From: Gammaproteobacteria bacterium
GTDB lineage: Bacteria; Pseudomonadota; Gammaproteobacteria; SZUA-152
Assembly: GCA_030599435.1 (NCBI GenBank)
Contig: JAUVNZ010000078.1
Coordinates: 1 to 7,132, forward strand
Length of the DNA stretch: 7,132 nucleotides
Direction of reading: 5' to 3'
How positions within the stretch are numbered: position 1 is the stretch's first letter; each line of letters begins with the position of its first letter. Below are positions 6,749 through 7,132 of the stretch, piece after piece. A program made the translations under genes and the position numbers. The notes beneath the pieces are model-generated. The model searched no databases. It worked only from the letters and a program-made list of their open reading frames with translations, and was not told the origin of the DNA.

Positions 6749-6979
6749 ATGAAGCGCGAAAGTTGGCTAAAACGTAACGAAAAGCTGCTGCCATGGATGG
6801 CCGGGGCGGGTTTCGCGGTTGGCCAAATTATTATCTCCTCTAATTGCACAGTGCCACAGCAAGGGCGTTGTTCCAGTTGCGGCGGTTGTGTAGTGGCGGT
6901 TGCTGCTATTGTCACCTGGGCGTTGCACAAGAAAAAGCATGGCAATGGTTTTTATGATGATGACGACAAGTTGGTTTAG
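6749..6979 (+). CDS. small two-helix membrane protein with a four-cysteine loop
   Basis: Protein of 76 residues that I do not recognise by name. A basic N-terminus (KRESWLKRNEK) precedes a hydrophobic segment at about 14-30. Then comes a loop with C33, C41, C44 and C47 (the last three spaced C-x2-C-x2-C, CSSCGGC), a second hydrophobic segment at about 48-60, then KKKH and an acidic end with four Asp. Basic residues at both ends suggest that both termini face the cytoplasm and the cysteine loop lies in the periplasm, where it could form disulfides or bind metal. AAGG at 6735-6738, 10 bases before the ATG, is a modest ribosome binding site. It lies 60 bases after the cytochrome gene on the same strand, and its stop overlaps the next start by one base, which suggests co-translation. 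A helper for the cytochrome or the next protein is possible but inferred from position only. Confidence 0.65.
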   Translation: MKRESWLKRNEKLLPWMAGAGFAVGQIIISSNCTVPQQGRCSSCGGCVVAVAAIVTWALHKKKHGNGFYDDDDKLV

Positions 6980-7132
6980 TGCAGTCTTGTTTAGTGCAGC
7001 AACAGTGGATTACAACCAACGTTCTTTCTGTGGCGGTTCTGATGTTTATTTCACAGTCCTGTCAGGCGGGATTATCGGGACGTTTCGATACCCTCGTGAC
7101 GCTGGATAATCGAGAGTTCCAGTCCAAGGGCA
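6979..7132 (+). CDS. N-terminal part of a secreted protein, cut by the window end
   Basis: A frame starting with GTG at 6979 runs open to the last base, about 51 residues. TAG of the preceding gene and this GTG share one base (TAGTG), a common arrangement in coupled genes; a second in-frame GTG at 6994 is an alternative start. The translation has a polar N-region, a hydrophobic core (NVLSVAVLMFI) and then SQSCQA, which reads as a signal peptide with cleavage after the final Ala. The Cys there does not fit a good lipobox. What follows (GLSGRFDTLVTLDNREF) looks like the start of a folded periplasmic or surface domain. Too little remains to name a family. The competing frame ending at 7109 lacks a signal-like start and is less convincing. 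Confidence 0.5.
   Translation, partial: MQSCLVQQQWITTNVLSVAVLMFISQSCQAGLSGRFDTLVTLDNREFQSKG

Noticed and set aside
6955..6972. DDDDK near the end of the 76-aa protein, like an enterokinase or FLAG-type sequence
   Set aside because: A short acidic run followed by Lys arises easily; nothing else suggests a vector tag.

Overview
This 7.1 kb window looks like part of a gammaproteobacterial chromosome. The reasons are a YfhL/Allochromatium-type 2[4Fe-4S] ferredoxin, a Dnr/Fnr-type regulator, a rhombosortase and a protein with a GlyGly-CTERM tail; that last pair is known mainly from marine and sulfur-associated Gammaproteobacteria. The genus cannot be fixed from the sequence. No RNA gene, insertion sequence or CRISPR array was seen.

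Layout. (1) 32-1780, + strand: a Crp/Fnr regulator without the Fnr iron-sulfur cysteines, then, 54 bases on, an eight-helix COX15/CtaA-like protein that keeps three of the four usual heme-ligand histidines. (2) 1781-2341: mostly non-coding and AT-rich, but with a previously unlisted 31-codon frame on the minus strand (1810-1905) that reads as a single-pass membrane protein, plus a perfect 15-base palindrome. (3) 2342-2968, minus strand: a rhomboid-family intramembrane protease of the rhombosortase (RrtA) type. (4) 2969-3373: a divergent intergenic region with two clear palindromic elements that could be operators. (5) 3374-6688, + strand: a small dicluster ferredoxin, then a very large exported octaheme c-type cytochrome of 995 residues ending in a poly-Gly/hydrophobic/Arg-rich tail. 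(6) 6749-7132, + strand: a 76-residue two-helix membrane protein with a four-cysteine loop, overlapped by one base by a secreted-protein frame that runs off the window.

How the parts fit. The strongest story is a protease/substrate pair. The cytochrome has a signal peptide, eight heme attachment sites, a heme-free C-terminal region of about 250 residues and a GlyGly-CTERM tail; the protease family that cleaves such tails is encoded about 700 bases away in divergent orientation. I infer a surface-anchored multiheme cytochrome, exported by Sec, probably crossing the outer membrane by type II secretion and processed by RrtA, with a role in moving electrons at the cell surface. The two genes after it may belong to the same export or electron-transfer module, but that rests on position only.

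The left part (about 1-3370) is visibly more AT-rich than the part from 3374 on, so the window may join regions of different history.
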